Position numbers and translations under genes: made by a program
In this document: piece by piece, positions 1 to 9,296 of the stretch
Layout: each line of letters starts with the position of its first letter
Position numbering within the stretch: position 1 is the stretch's first letter
Notes under the pieces: model-generated
Seen by the model: only the letters and a program-made list of their open reading frames with translations
What the model was told of the DNA's origin: nothing
Databases searched by the model: none
Origin: JACMLD01 sp964245425
Lineage (GTDB): Bacteria; Bacteroidota; Bacteroidia; Chitinophagales; Chitinophagaceae
Reading direction: 5' to 3'
Assembly: GCA_964245425.1 (NCBI GenBank)
Contig: CAXTMV010000001.1
Span: forward strand, 57,423-121,422
Length of the DNA stretch: 64,000 nucleotides

Positions 1-655
1 GACCGCCTGTTTCAATAAAAGTATTAATGGTGCTGGTTAAGCCGCCGGATTGTACTTCCGACAAATATTCTATTTCCCTTCTTTTGCCGGAAGATAATTT
101 TTCAACGATGAACCTATTGGGATCTGCAACGGGTGCTGCTTTGGCTTTAACCGGCTGGGGCGCCGTGTTGTTGCCAGCGGCCTGAACGGGCTGGCCAATG
201 CCCAGCAGCGTTTCCACTTCTGCCTTGCTCACAAAATCACGCCCGCTGAACAATGCACGACTGGCCCCTGTGCTCAGCAATAACTTTTCAGCAGCCGCAG
301 AAAACAGCGTATCACCATTCCATTGCGCGGGGCTTGCGCTGGCTGCTGCCGGTACGGTTGCCCGCTGGCCATTCAGTACCGGCTTGCCGTTAGAAAGCGT
401 TTCCAGTTCTGATGCATCGGTAAAAATTTTGGCCACCAGTTCATTTACCTCATAGTCTTTTCCTGTTTCGCAGAAGTACTGCACGTATCCTTCCGCTTCT
501 GCTTCCACCTCGTAGGTTGTTTTAGAGGTTTCAAATACCATCAGCTGGTCGCCCTTTTTTACTTTTTGCCCGCTGGTAAACGAAATGGCCACCACCGTAA
601 GACTGGTGTCATTTACCGCCAGCAGGGGCACTTTTATTTCCTGTAAGACTGCCAT
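1..655 (-). CDS. Lipoyl-domain acyltransferase (2-oxoacid dehydrogenase E2-like), cut by window edge
   Basis: The first 218 residues are visible; the C-terminus lies beyond the window. Residues 1 to about 78 form a lipoyl domain, and the lysine in FETSKTTYEVE (about K45) is the expected lipoylation site. A possible subunit-binding segment and an Ala/Pro-rich linker follow. Near residue 185 the motif KRREIEYLSE resembles the start of the 2-oxoacid dehydrogenase acyltransferase catalytic domain. The ATG overlaps the TAA stop of the upstream E1 gene (TAATG), so translation is probably coupled and the two products likely form one complex that decarboxylates a 2-oxoacid and transfers the acyl group, normally to CoA. 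No E3 gene is in view. The substrate is unknown; the position at the end of a glycan operon suggests a role in sugar modification or acyl supply (inference). Confidence 0.8.
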   Translation of the reverse strand, partial: MAVLQEIKVPLLAVNDTSLTVVAISFTSGQKVKKGDQLMVFETSKTTYEVEAEAEGYVQYFCETGKDYEVNELVAKIFTDASELETLSNGKPVLNGQRATVPAAASASPAQWNGDTLFSAAAEKLLLSTGASRALFSGRDFVSKAEVETLLGIGQPVQAAGNNTAPQPVKAKAAPVADPNRFIVEKLSSGKRREIEYLSEVQSGGLTSTINTFIETGG

Positions 656-2601
656 TAGCTGAAAGTTTCATTTATTTCACGGATGATCCTGTTTTTTCCG
701 GGCACTACTATGTTCTCCAGCGATTTCACAGAAGGTATGGGCACCGGGTAGGCCGCAATTCTTTTTACTTTGATGCCGGTGCCGGCTATTTCTGCTACGG
801 CAGCCAGCAGCTCGGCGCCGATACCTGCAAATGCAGTGCCTTCTTCGATTACCAGCAGCCGGCCGGTTTTCTGCGCCGAGACAGCCACCAGGTCTGCCGG
901 CAATTGCGATATCAGGCAGGGCACAATCAGTTCCGGCTTAAAATCTGTCTCCACAAAAATATCTTCCAGTGCGGCCGCTGTTAAATCGGCCATGCCGCCA
1001 TATGCAACGATGGTAAGGGTAGGTTGCGACAGGGCGGGGCGTATACGCACCACCGGAAAAACATCGTGGTTGCGTTCGTACACAAAATGGGCCGATGCCT
1101 GCTGCATTATTTTTTTTCCATAATCCGTTTTGTTTTCAATAACCAGTACGGGGTGCTTTTCTTCGTACACAGATTCATACACAACAGCGGGGTGTATAAA
1201 GGTATTTAAGGCAATTGTTTTTATATTATCGATACCCACCAGGAATTTATCGAGTGTCTGCGAATGGGTGGGACCATAGCCCCTGCGGGCGCCCATGGGC
1301 GTGCGTATTACCACCGGGCAGTTCACCTTTTTATTAAACATGTGGTGAAACTTGGAAGCATGGTTCACTATCTGGTCAAAGGCCAGGGTCATGAAATCGC
1401 CAAACATGATTTCAGCAAAAGGCTTGAAACCATTCAATGCCAGCCCGTTCGATATGCCGGTGATAGCAGATTCGGAAATGGGGGTAGAGAACACCTGGCC
1501 GGGCCGCAGCTGCGATAATTCTTTGGTAACCTTAAAAGCCCCGCCATAGGGTGAGAGGATATCTTCTCCCAAAAAAACGGTGCTGGCATCCTGTTCTATC
1601 TTATCCCTGAAAAAACGATTGATCAGTTCTACCTGTCTTTTATTAACAGGTTCCAGGGCTGCCCAGGTATTATCGGTTGTGTATGGCCGGTATTCATAAT
1701 AGGCGGCAATGGGCAAATCTTCTTCCTGCAGGATTTCTTCCACCATATGATCAATCTCTTCGCTGATGGCCTCCTGGTATATTTTGTAATACGCGGGCGA
1801 TTCCTGTTCAAATACCTGCAAAAAATCTTTTTCGCGGAAGCTGTTCACTACGGCGGGATCGCGGTCATCGTCTCCCTTTGAATGCGCATTCAGGCGGTAG
1901 GTTTCTACCAGGAAAAAAGCCGGCCTGGTTTCTGTTCGCACATAATCGATGGCACTCTTTGCATCGCCTATCAGCGCGGCAGGATCCCAGGTATCGCCCT
2001 TAAATGTTTTTATACCGAATGCCGCGGCCCTGGCACGGATATCGCCCGCCAGGTTAATGTGCTGGGGGGTAGACTGTGCAAAAAAATTGTTTTCGCAAAC
2101 GATCAGCAGGGGCACTTCCCATTTGGAAATGATATTCATGGTTTCATACAGGGCGCCTTCACCCAGGGTGCCATCGCCGATATACACCACGCCGATAGCA
2201 CCGTTTTGCCGCAGTTTGTTGCCCAGTGCGTACCCGGCCGCTACCGGAACAATGCCACCCTGTATGCCATTCGAGAAAAAATTATTGTTGCAAAGGTGCT
2301 GGCTGCTGCCAATACCACCACTGGTACCGGAGGCTTTTCCCAGCAGTTCCGCCAGCAGCCCCCTCGTATCGCCTGTAAAAGCTATGTAATGGCCGTGACA
2401 ACGATGGTTGGAAAAAACAAAATCCTTTTTTTTAAGCTGGCCGGCGAAGGCGATAGCAGAAAATTCCTGTCCCACGCAGGTATGAACGGTGCCGTTCAAT
2501 TTCCCTTCAGAGAACAGCTGCAGGAATTTCTCTTCCACCTTCCGTATGCGGATGGCTTCTTTGATCTGTCGGTGAGATATATTGAGTTTTGCTGCGTACA
2601 T
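655..2601 (-). CDS. Thiamine-diphosphate 2-oxoacid dehydrogenase E1, alpha-beta fusion
   Basis: A 648-residue protein that fuses the two halves of a pyruvate-dehydrogenase-type E1. The N-terminal half carries the ThDP-binding motif, GDGTLGEGA at 142-150 through ENN at 170-172. The C-terminal half (from about 325) has E1-beta signatures, including VFLGED and STPISESAITG, the latter with the glutamate expected to activate ThDP. It should decarboxylate a 2-oxoacid and pass the acyl group to the lipoyl protein encoded immediately downstream, whose start overlaps its stop. Housekeeping E1 genes are usually not found between glycan acyltransferases and glycosyltransferases, so this is probably a dedicated copy. 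It is distinct from the separate E1 alpha and beta genes at 36343-38356. The 2-oxoacid cannot be read from the sequence. Confidence 0.88.
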   Translation of the reverse strand: MYAAKLNISHRQIKEAIRIRKVEEKFLQLFSEGKLNGTVHTCVGQEFSAIAFAGQLKKKDFVFSNHRCHGHYIAFTGDTRGLLAELLGKASGTSGGIGSSQHLCNNNFFSNGIQGGIVPVAAGYALGNKLRQNGAIGVVYIGDGTLGEGALYETMNIISKWEVPLLIVCENNFFAQSTPQHINLAGDIRARAAAFGIKTFKGDTWDPAALIGDAKSAIDYVRTETRPAFFLVETYRLNAHSKGDDDRDPAVVNSFREKDFLQVFEQESPAYYKIYQEAISEEIDHMVEEILQEEDLPIAAYYEYRPYTTDNTWAALEPVNKRQVELINRFFRDKIEQDASTVFLGEDILSPYGGAFKVTKELSQLRPGQVFSTPISESAITGISNGLALNGFKPFAEIMFGDFMTLAFDQIVNHASKFHHMFNKKVNCPVVIRTPMGARRGYGPTHSQTLDKFLVGIDNIKTIALNTFIHPAVVYESVYEEKHPVLVIENKTDYGKKIMQQASAHFVYERNHDVFPVVRIRPALSQPTLTIVAYGGMADLTAAALEDIFVETDFKPELIVPCLISQLPADLVAVSAQKTGRLLVIEEGTAFAGIGAELLAAVAEIAGTGIKVKRIAAYPVPIPSVKSLENIVVPGKNRIIREINETFS

Positions 2602-2640
2602 GGTCCGTTGGTTTACACCAGGGATGACCCCTACATCGTT

Positions 2641-3195
2641 TTAATAAATTTTTCTTTCTATGACCGGTATGGCCGGGTTGCCTTTATAAATAATATAAGG
2701 CTGCAGGTTTTTTTCTGCTACCGAATTCATACCAAGTATGCTATGCGAGCCGGCAGTAACACCGCCAAAAACAACGGCCCTGGCACCAATCCAAACCCCG
2801 TCTTCCAGCACCACCGGCAGTGAGATGAAATCGAATTGTTCTTTTGTATGGTCATGGCTGCCGGTCAACAGCAAAGCACCCTGAGAAATCGTAACATGGC
2901 TGCCGATCAGTACTTCAGACAGGTTGTCGATCCACACGTCTTCTCCAATCCAGGCATGGTCGCCGATGTTTAGTTTCCAGGGAAACTTGATATTAACACC
3001 GGGCTTTATCAGCACTCCCTTGCCCAGGGTGGCGCCAAAGGCCTTCAGAAAAAATACTTTCAGCCCGGAAAAAATATTAAACGGGTTTTTAAAAAAAATA
3101 ATATTCACCAGGTACCATAAAACCTGTTTGGGCTTTGAGGCACCAATTTGCAGGGTGGTACGATAGAGGCCGTTATTTACTTTTTTAACACTCAT
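2641..3195 (-). CDS. WcaF-like left-handed beta-helix O-acetyltransferase
   Basis: The 184 residues resemble the WcaF family of colanic-acid acetyltransferases. A membrane-proximal N-terminal part with LWYLVNIIFFKNPFN is followed by hexapeptide repeats (GDHAWIGEDVWIDNL, IGSHVTISQGALLL), the active-site-type histidine in TGSHDH, and a closing turn with YKGNPAIPV. It probably transfers an acetyl group from acetyl-CoA to a sugar hydroxyl of the repeat unit. The start codon overlaps the stop of the upstream glycosyltransferase by four bases (ATGA), indicating coupled translation. Its position next to the E1/E2 pair leaves open that those enzymes supply its acyl donor, which is inference only. Confidence 0.85.
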   Translation of the reverse strand: MSVKKVNNGLYRTTLQIGASKPKQVLWYLVNIIFFKNPFNIFSGLKVFFLKAFGATLGKGVLIKPGVNIKFPWKLNIGDHAWIGEDVWIDNLSEVLIGSHVTISQGALLLTGSHDHTKEQFDFISLPVVLEDGVWIGARAVVFGGVTAGSHSILGMNSVAEKNLQPYIIYKGNPAIPVIERKIY

Positions 3196-4337
3196 GAAAA
3201 CAATTGCAAATATTGTTGTTTTAAAGCAGGGTTGCCGATAAACTTACCGGCAAATTGCCAGGCTTGTTCGCAGCAGGCTGCAAAGGTAACCTGATTCCAG
3301 GCGGCAGCAGTTTCAAGGGCCGCCGTAAACGCGGTAACCTCATTCAATGGCAGGTCCCAACCCATTCCTTTTTCCCGGAGTTGCAGCCAGGGTGTCTGAT
3401 CGCTGATCAATACAGGGCGGCCGGCCAGGAAGGCTTCAAAAATAGAATGTCCGAAATTCTCGCCCCTGGTAGGCAATACAAATAAATGATTGTCTTGCAA
3501 AAGAGCCGGCAGTGCATGATTGGGCAAAGAGCCGTTGTACTGCACCTGTATATGGGCAGGCAAATCTGCCATGATTGATTGGCATTGTTGCCAGTAAGCC
3601 GCGTCTTCTATGGGACCAACAATCGTAAGCACAACGGCTGCCTGCACGGGGCGCAATGCCTCCAGCAGGAACATTAGATTTTTAATGGGATGTACACGGG
3701 CAATGAATATGCATTTCAATTGCCCGGGCGTTTTGCTTCTGATGGAAAGGGCCAATTGCCGGGTATTGGGCAAATCATCGGCTGTCAGCACTTCACTACC
3801 GGGAAAGAAATCCAGTATGGCGTTTTTCTCTCTTTCACTGGTGGCATGAAAGCGAACTTTTTTGTGGATGCTCATCCACCTGAATAATTTCAGGAAAGGG
3901 CTTTTTTTATATGTTTTGATGGCCAGTGCGCTTTGGTACAGGGCACCGCGCGGACTTACCACTACCCGGCTGCTGATAATACCTTTCCATTTCAGCCACA
4001 GGGGATACACCACAAACCAGGGAGAAAAAAGGTGGTTCAGGTAAACAAAATCAGGCTGCAGGGTGGTGGTAACGGTCCTGATCTGTTTTGCGTTGAGTTT
4101 CTTTTTGCAGGCATAATATACCATGCAGCCGTCGTCTGCTGCTTTTATCCAGGTATCGGTCACAACGCCTGCATAGGGTGTTGTTTCGCCCAGGTCGGTA
4201 TCGGAGGTAAACACATAGATCGCGTAGTCTTCTTTCATCAGGTGAATAAAATTCAGGCAGGAGGTGACTGGCCCGCCGGCTTTATAACCGGGGCTGAACC
4301 AATCTATGAACAGTAGAATAACAGGTTTGGGAGCCAT
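3192..4337 (-). CDS. Glycosyltransferase family 4 (GT-B fold)
   Basis: A retaining GT-B glycosyltransferase of 381 residues from the chosen ATG (MAPKPVILL). The C-terminal donor-binding domain shows IARVHPIKN and the EX7E motif in RGENFGHSIFEAF, followed by GRPVLISD. An in-frame ATG lies 33 bases further upstream (4370) but would overlap the end of the preceding gene by 31 bases. The chosen ATG sits two bases after that gene's stop and places the N-terminal beta strand normally. It should add one sugar to the lipid-linked repeat unit at the cytoplasmic membrane. Donor and acceptor are not predictable from the sequence. Confidence 0.88.
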   Translation of the reverse strand: MAPKPVILLFIDWFSPGYKAGGPVTSCLNFIHLMKEDYAIYVFTSDTDLGETTPYAGVVTDTWIKAADDGCMVYYACKKKLNAKQIRTVTTTLQPDFVYLNHLFSPWFVVYPLWLKWKGIISSRVVVSPRGALYQSALAIKTYKKSPFLKLFRWMSIHKKVRFHATSEREKNAILDFFPGSEVLTADDLPNTRQLALSIRSKTPGQLKCIFIARVHPIKNLMFLLEALRPVQAAVVLTIVGPIEDAAYWQQCQSIMADLPAHIQVQYNGSLPNHALPALLQDNHLFVLPTRGENFGHSIFEAFLAGRPVLISDQTPWLQLREKGMGWDLPLNEVTAFTAALETAAAWNQVTFAACCEQAWQFAGKFIGNPALKQQYLQLFS

Positions 4338-4339
4338 TT

Positions 4340-6664
4340 TTATTTTGTGAAACGGATACTGGTATTGCAATCGCCGGCTGAAACCCGGGAAACAAGAATA
4401 GAAGAAGCACCGGACGGCGCAGCCAAAAATTTACGAGGCATCGCTTTGCGATCATCTGCCAGCATTTCAGGAAAATAATCATCCATTTTTACATTTCCCC
4501 TGCTGGTATCGTTAACAGTAAAAATATAATCGCATTTTTTATCGCCTGGTATAAAACACTGCGTGTTAAGTCCGGCAGCTGCTACGCGGTAATTGGTCTG
4601 TGCTGTAAGAAATTTAAGCGGGTCAAGTGCAAAATAAAAATGAATATTCCAAAGCAACAGGCTTAACTGGGGATTATTTTCCTGCACGCTGATGCCTCCC
4701 TGGAAGTACATATTTAACAAACTTATTTTACCTGCAAATCTATGAATGACCAATGTTGGCGTACTATCAGCTTTATTGGATGCTACCATTGCACCATCGA
4801 TGGTTATTCTTCCGGTACCCGTAAAATCAAGTGGCTGGCGCATAGCTCCTTCCCACCAGCAGTCTTTTACTACCGCCACGGCATTTTTATCAACGGCCAG
4901 CCCTGCAAACTGGGCACCAAAGCAATACAATGCCGCGGTACCTTTTCCTTGTTGCACCAGCGGCCCGCCTGTTATTGTATTGCCATCAGAAAAGAAAGAA
5001 TTGGATTCCTGTACATACAGGTAGTCTAAGCCATCGGCGGCAACAGCATGGTGAGAATTCGTATACAGCTGCTCTACAAAAGCCTGTGAACCCGGCTGGT
5101 CAACATTGCTGCATTGAATGCCATCTGTGCCGTTCATTGTATTGGTAAAATCGCCCAGTTGCAGATCCCTGATGACTACTTTTGTGGGGCCCTTTACATT
5201 GATCAATGCCTTACCCTTCGGAAAGTTTGCGGAAGGAATCAGCATCGTTGCATGCAAAAAGCCTTCGCCGGTCATTTGAAGATCGGCGCCGGCCGGAATA
5301 GCCAATGGCTGATCAAGCATAAACCGGCCCTGGGGAAAATAAATAAGAGCCTTCCTGTCTTTTGATTGCATGGCCTGGTTGATCAGGTCCTGTATCGCCG
5401 CCGAACCCGATCCGGCGGGTACAGCAAAAAGGGCGCGTGTTACAGTAATGGGCATTTTTTCCTGGGCACTGGTAAAAGGCGTTTCATTCTTTTGTACGGA
5501 AATATCATTTTTGTCGCCATACGAAAACAGCGTGGAAGCCGGCCGGGTAAATTTGACCACTTTGCTGTTCCGGTAATTGTTATTAATAGACAATACCTGC
5601 GAATGGCCACCCTCAAGACCACCTGTTTCTACAAAGCTGCTGACTGATTTTCCGCTTGATGAATCGAACTGGTTATCCAGCAGCGTAATTTTTCCGAGGT
5701 GATAAGAGATAATGGGTATTTCCTTGGGCGCAATGACCGTATTGCCCTGGAATATTCTTTTGAATGGGTTTGAACTGGCGCCCTGGTCGTAACAAAAATG
5801 GGTGGCATTTTCACTGTAACAGCCCCTTAATGAAATATAATAACTGTTTGTATTTTCCACATCCGAGTAACAGTTACTGAAATAGGAGCGGTAGACATGG
5901 TAATTACCCGAATTGCATTTTACACCGAAACTGCACTTGATAAACTTACAATCCCAGATCCAGTAATCCAGCGCATTGTATCCTTTTACCTGGATGCCGG
6001 TTTCGCAGTTATCAAAGACGCAACGGCGGATGGATACTTCAGCATCCATGGCACCTGTTCCTTCTCCCTGCACCGTTCCGCCACTGATACCGAATTTACA
6101 ATTGCCTGTAAAAACATTGTCAGATATTTCTATGTTGGTGGGTGCCGAACTGCGGCTTCTCTCGTTGTTATCCTGATCTTTCCAGTGAATGCCCAATGCT
6201 TCCATATTCTTACGGCCATTGGCATTCCAGGTAATACGGCTTACCTTAAAATAGGCCGACCCGTTAGCGGTGAACATGGTATCGCTGTCGGCGCCTATCC
6301 ATCGGATGCTCACCGAAGCCGGCGATTCACCGATAAGGCTTACGCCTATTTTACCTTTTAAGAGTAAGGTGGCGGAAATATTATACGTGCCGGCCGGCAG
6401 GTAAATAACTGCGTAGGCTTTTTTTTCCATATTGAAATGGGCCAGTGGCTGGCTCAGGGAGTCAAGGGCCTGCTGAATAGCCCTGGTATCATCTGTTATG
6501 CCATCTGCTTTTGCCTTGAACCTCGTTTTTACATTTGCCCAGCCCGGTAAAGGGCCATTGAACTCTTCGAGCTGCTGCGAAAACAAGCCCTCAGCAACAA
6601 AACATAAGAATGCCATTATAATTGTCCCCGCAAAAAAACGGTTGGGCGATGGGTCAGTGTTCAT
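4340..6664 (-). CDS. Secreted right-handed beta-helix protein (pectate lyase 3 / GH55-like)
   Basis: 774 residues with an N-terminal hydrophobic segment (GTIIMAFLCFVAEGLFSQ) that looks like a signal peptide. Two related blocks follow. The first has the hallmark FKAKADGITDDTRAIQQAL and IYLPAGTYNIS (about 45-110). The second, starting near residue 410, has GSAAIQDLINQAM and IYFPQGRFMLD. Such duplicated beta-helix halves occur in pectate-lyase-3 and GH55-like proteins that bind or cleave polysaccharides. Within an export operon it may trim, modify or bind the polymer in the periplasm or outside the cell. The catalytic type cannot be assigned and it could be a non-enzymatic scaffold. It is flanked closely by glycosyltransferase genes. 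Confidence 0.8.
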   Translation of the reverse strand: MNTDPSPNRFFAGTIIMAFLCFVAEGLFSQQLEEFNGPLPGWANVKTRFKAKADGITDDTRAIQQALDSLSQPLAHFNMEKKAYAVIYLPAGTYNISATLLLKGKIGVSLIGESPASVSIRWIGADSDTMFTANGSAYFKVSRITWNANGRKNMEALGIHWKDQDNNERSRSSAPTNIEISDNVFTGNCKFGISGGTVQGEGTGAMDAEVSIRRCVFDNCETGIQVKGYNALDYWIWDCKFIKCSFGVKCNSGNYHVYRSYFSNCYSDVENTNSYYISLRGCYSENATHFCYDQGASSNPFKRIFQGNTVIAPKEIPIISYHLGKITLLDNQFDSSSGKSVSSFVETGGLEGGHSQVLSINNNYRNSKVVKFTRPASTLFSYGDKNDISVQKNETPFTSAQEKMPITVTRALFAVPAGSGSAAIQDLINQAMQSKDRKALIYFPQGRFMLDQPLAIPAGADLQMTGEGFLHATMLIPSANFPKGKALINVKGPTKVVIRDLQLGDFTNTMNGTDGIQCSNVDQPGSQAFVEQLYTNSHHAVAADGLDYLYVQESNSFFSDGNTITGGPLVQQGKGTAALYCFGAQFAGLAVDKNAVAVVKDCWWEGAMRQPLDFTGTGRITIDGAMVASNKADSTPTLVIHRFAGKISLLNMYFQGGISVQENNPQLSLLLWNIHFYFALDPLKFLTAQTNYRVAAAGLNTQCFIPGDKKCDYIFTVNDTSRGNVKMDDYFPEMLADDRKAMPRKFLAAPSGASSILVSRVSAGDCNTSIRFTK

Positions 6665-7850
6665 AGGTATAACTATCTGTTTTGGATAAACGCGTCAGCA
6701 TTTCAGTCATGTATTGTATTACCTGTGCGGGCTTAATGGCCTGCATACAAATATTATTGCCGCAGGTTTCGCTGAAACAAATGGAACAATGCACATTTTC
6801 GGTCCTGAATGCGAGGTTGTATCCATCATCGGGCGGGTACCACTTGCCGGCAAAATCGCGGGAACTGAAGAGCCCCAGAACAGGCGTACCTACGGCGTAA
6901 GAAAGGTGCATGGGGCCGGTGTCATTGCTAAGTGTTAGCACGGATCTTTTTAAAGCAATGGCACTCTGCATAGGTGTAAGCCGCCCACAAAAATTAACAA
7001 CACCCGGCAGCTGCTCCAATGTTTTTACCAAATCAAGATCGCCTTTTCCGCCGATAAGCATGACCGCATACTCGCCGGAAAAAGATTCAATGACCTCTTT
7101 AAAATAATTGATCGGCCAGCGGTTCAGCGGCCGCTGGGCACCTGTTACTATTGCAATGATTTTCTTATGCGCCAGCTGGCTTTCCTGGAACAAGCGGTCT
7201 ACCACTACTTCGTCTGCCGGGGTTAATTTTAACGGGTAAGAATAATCCGGTGATGTTGCAATGCCGTTTTGTTTTACTATTTTCAATAACCGTTATGTTT
7301 CATTCAGGAAAACGGCAAATTTTTCCTGCGTTTTTTTAAAATGACGAACGGTTGACAGTTCCCATCCCCATCCTGTTCTGGCCACCAGCCGGAAAAAAAC
7401 AATATCGCGCAACAGGCGCATAAAGGTTGTTTCGCGTTGCGGCAATTGTATTACCAGGTCAAATTTTCGTTCTTTTAAAACCTGCAGCAGTTTTTTTTTG
7501 TCCATGCCCAGGTAGTCAATAATAGCATCGTAGAGCCGGGGATTCAACACATGTTCTACGCTGATATGGTTGGCGGTGCCGGCATTGGCCAGCAGTGTAA
7601 TCTCAGCTGCCGGAAATTGTTGCCGGATAGCGGCTATGGAGGGCGCTGCGCAGATATTATCGCCCAAAGACCCGGTTCTGAAAATCAATATATTTTTTAC
7701 GGCAGCACCGGGCTTGCGGTACAGCATCCATACCAGCAAATGCAATAGGGCATTCTGGAAAGACAGCCATCCTTTTACCCATAACAATTGGCACTTTTCA
7801 ATAAAAGATGGAACGCTGCGGTTTTTATCTGCCCAGGGTGATAAAGACAT
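6654..7850 (-). pseudogene. Glycosyltransferase family 9 (heptosyltransferase-like), interrupted by an in-frame stop
   Basis: The two halves of one GT9 protein lie in the same reading frame, separated by a single TAA at 7293-7295. The first half (185 codons) has the N-terminal nucleotide-binding motif IFRTGSLGDNICAAPS. The second continues as RLLKIVKQNGI and carries the C-terminal GT9 signature TLSNDTGPMHLSYAVGTP. The context FLNET-stop-RLL fits the usual inter-domain linker of the family with one residue turned into a stop, so a single substitution or a base-calling error would explain it. The N-terminal ATG overlaps the upstream stop (TAATG). The other end overlaps the start of the beta-helix gene by 11 bases. 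If the stop is real, translation of the second half could only restart inefficiently (a TTG lies six bases after the stop). Confidence 0.82.
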
Positions 7851-9265
7851 TACTGGAAAGCGAATTTTACTTTTTGCCTGACTTGTTTTACCACACCCAT
7901 CAATGGCGGGTAGGATTTATAAATCATAAAGACGAAAACAGAGGACTTGATCACTGAATTCAGGATCTGGAGGGTATCGGCTTCCAGCGAATAGGTGACC
8001 TGGTAAAAGAGTACCGGTATCCAGAATAATAACAATGGAATTTTTAGCGACAGGCGAAAGAGTTTCAGGTAGGCCCAGCGGATAAACATTCCAAGGCATA
8101 ACATAAATGCGATGCCGCCATTTACCCCAAAACTTCCATAGGCTTCGCCCAGCGGCCCAACATTGGTTGACCAGTTGGTTATTTTAAACCCCGCATAATA
8201 CTGCATATTGAACTTACCCCCCGATTCCGGTTTTTCGGGCCAGAGAAACCTGGGTACAAAGGAGGATGTGGCATTATAGAAAAGCTGCTTTCCATTATCA
8301 TGTGCTTTAAACCTTGGAAACTGCCTGAGCACCAACCCAACATTAAAACCCTGGTTAAAGCGCACATAAATCGGAAAGAATGCATTTACATCCAGCAAGG
8401 AAGAAACATTTGTAATTTTTTCTGACAATATATTACTGAAAAGGATGGCTTTGCTGTCATTGTACCCCTTGCCCCAGATCACTTTACGATAGGATAGCTT
8501 TACAGATTGGAGTACCACCAGGAAGAAAACACCAAAAAGAAAAATGGCTGTTTTTTTGAATAAAGAAGTTTTTTTGCCAATAAAAAGAAAAGAAAATAAG
8601 GTGATGCCCATATAGGCAATCTCCGTAAACATACCGCCCAATGCCTTGGCAAAAATAAATACAATAAAAAGGGTAATGGCTATTTTCCGGTACCGCAACG
8701 ATTTATTAAAGTAGATGTACAGCAGCCCTGCATATGAACTGGTATAGAGTAAATTGGCGGGGTATTGCAGCGATTGGGGAAGAAAGGGACCAGCGTATAA
8801 AAAAAACAAACCGGTTATAATAAGAATCAGGCCCGCATGCGGGCTAATTTTCAGGTAATTGCCAGCCCGCTTCAGGTATTCCACCATATAATTGCCCTCA
8901 TCTGAAAAACCATTTCTTCTTACCGGCCAGCACAGCGCCGCAATAAATGCCGCCATAGCCGGTAGGGCAAATGAAAAATACACGGAGTCTTTTACCGGCA
9001 TATAAGATACCCAGAGCCTCGACAAGGTATTGGTACTGGTATACCAGACATAACCCAGCCAGGGCATTACCAGGCAGAATACACACCCGTGCAAACCAAT
9101 CAGCTCGCGCAGAACGATGCCCTTACCCAGTTTATTCAGTACAGAAAAAACAACCGACAGGGTTAATAATACGGTTAAAACCGGGTAATACTCACTGTAA
9201 AAAATGGAGAACAGGAAGATCGTCCACTGAATACCTGAAAAAAAATAGGCGCTTTTGTTATTCAT
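7850..9265 (-). CDS. Wzy-like O-antigen/capsule polymerase (multi-pass membrane protein)
   Basis: A 471-residue integral membrane protein with roughly ten to twelve hydrophobic segments and a long non-hydrophobic loop around residues 255-360 (NVGLVLRQFPRF, SSFVPRFLWPEKPE). Wzy polymerases have this layout and little sequence identity, so the call rests on topology, the large periplasmic-type loop containing arginines and the PRFLWPEKP segment typical of O-antigen polymerase families, and the glycan operon context. It would join undecaprenyl-linked repeat units in the periplasm. No Wzx flippase was recognised in the window, whereas an ABC exporter is present, so its partner is unclear. O-antigen ligase is an alternative. 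Confidence 0.65.
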   Translation of the reverse strand: MNNKSAYFFSGIQWTIFLFSIFYSEYYPVLTVLLTLSVVFSVLNKLGKGIVLRELIGLHGCVFCLVMPWLGYVWYTSTNTLSRLWVSYMPVKDSVYFSFALPAMAAFIAALCWPVRRNGFSDEGNYMVEYLKRAGNYLKISPHAGLILIITGLFFLYAGPFLPQSLQYPANLLYTSSYAGLLYIYFNKSLRYRKIAITLFIVFIFAKALGGMFTEIAYMGITLFSFLFIGKKTSLFKKTAIFLFGVFFLVVLQSVKLSYRKVIWGKGYNDSKAILFSNILSEKITNVSSLLDVNAFFPIYVRFNQGFNVGLVLRQFPRFKAHDNGKQLFYNATSSFVPRFLWPEKPESGGKFNMQYYAGFKITNWSTNVGPLGEAYGSFGVNGGIAFMLCLGMFIRWAYLKLFRLSLKIPLLLFWIPVLFYQVTYSLEADTLQILNSVIKSSVFVFMIYKSYPPLMGVVKQVRQKVKFAFQ

Positions 9266-9296
9266 AATAAAAAAACCGGGGCGGCACCGGGCAGCC

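Noticed and set aside
1882..2823. Long open frame on the plus strand opposite the E1 fusion gene
   Set aside because: It overlaps two well-supported minus-strand genes and shows no recognisable motif; it is a by-product of their codon use.
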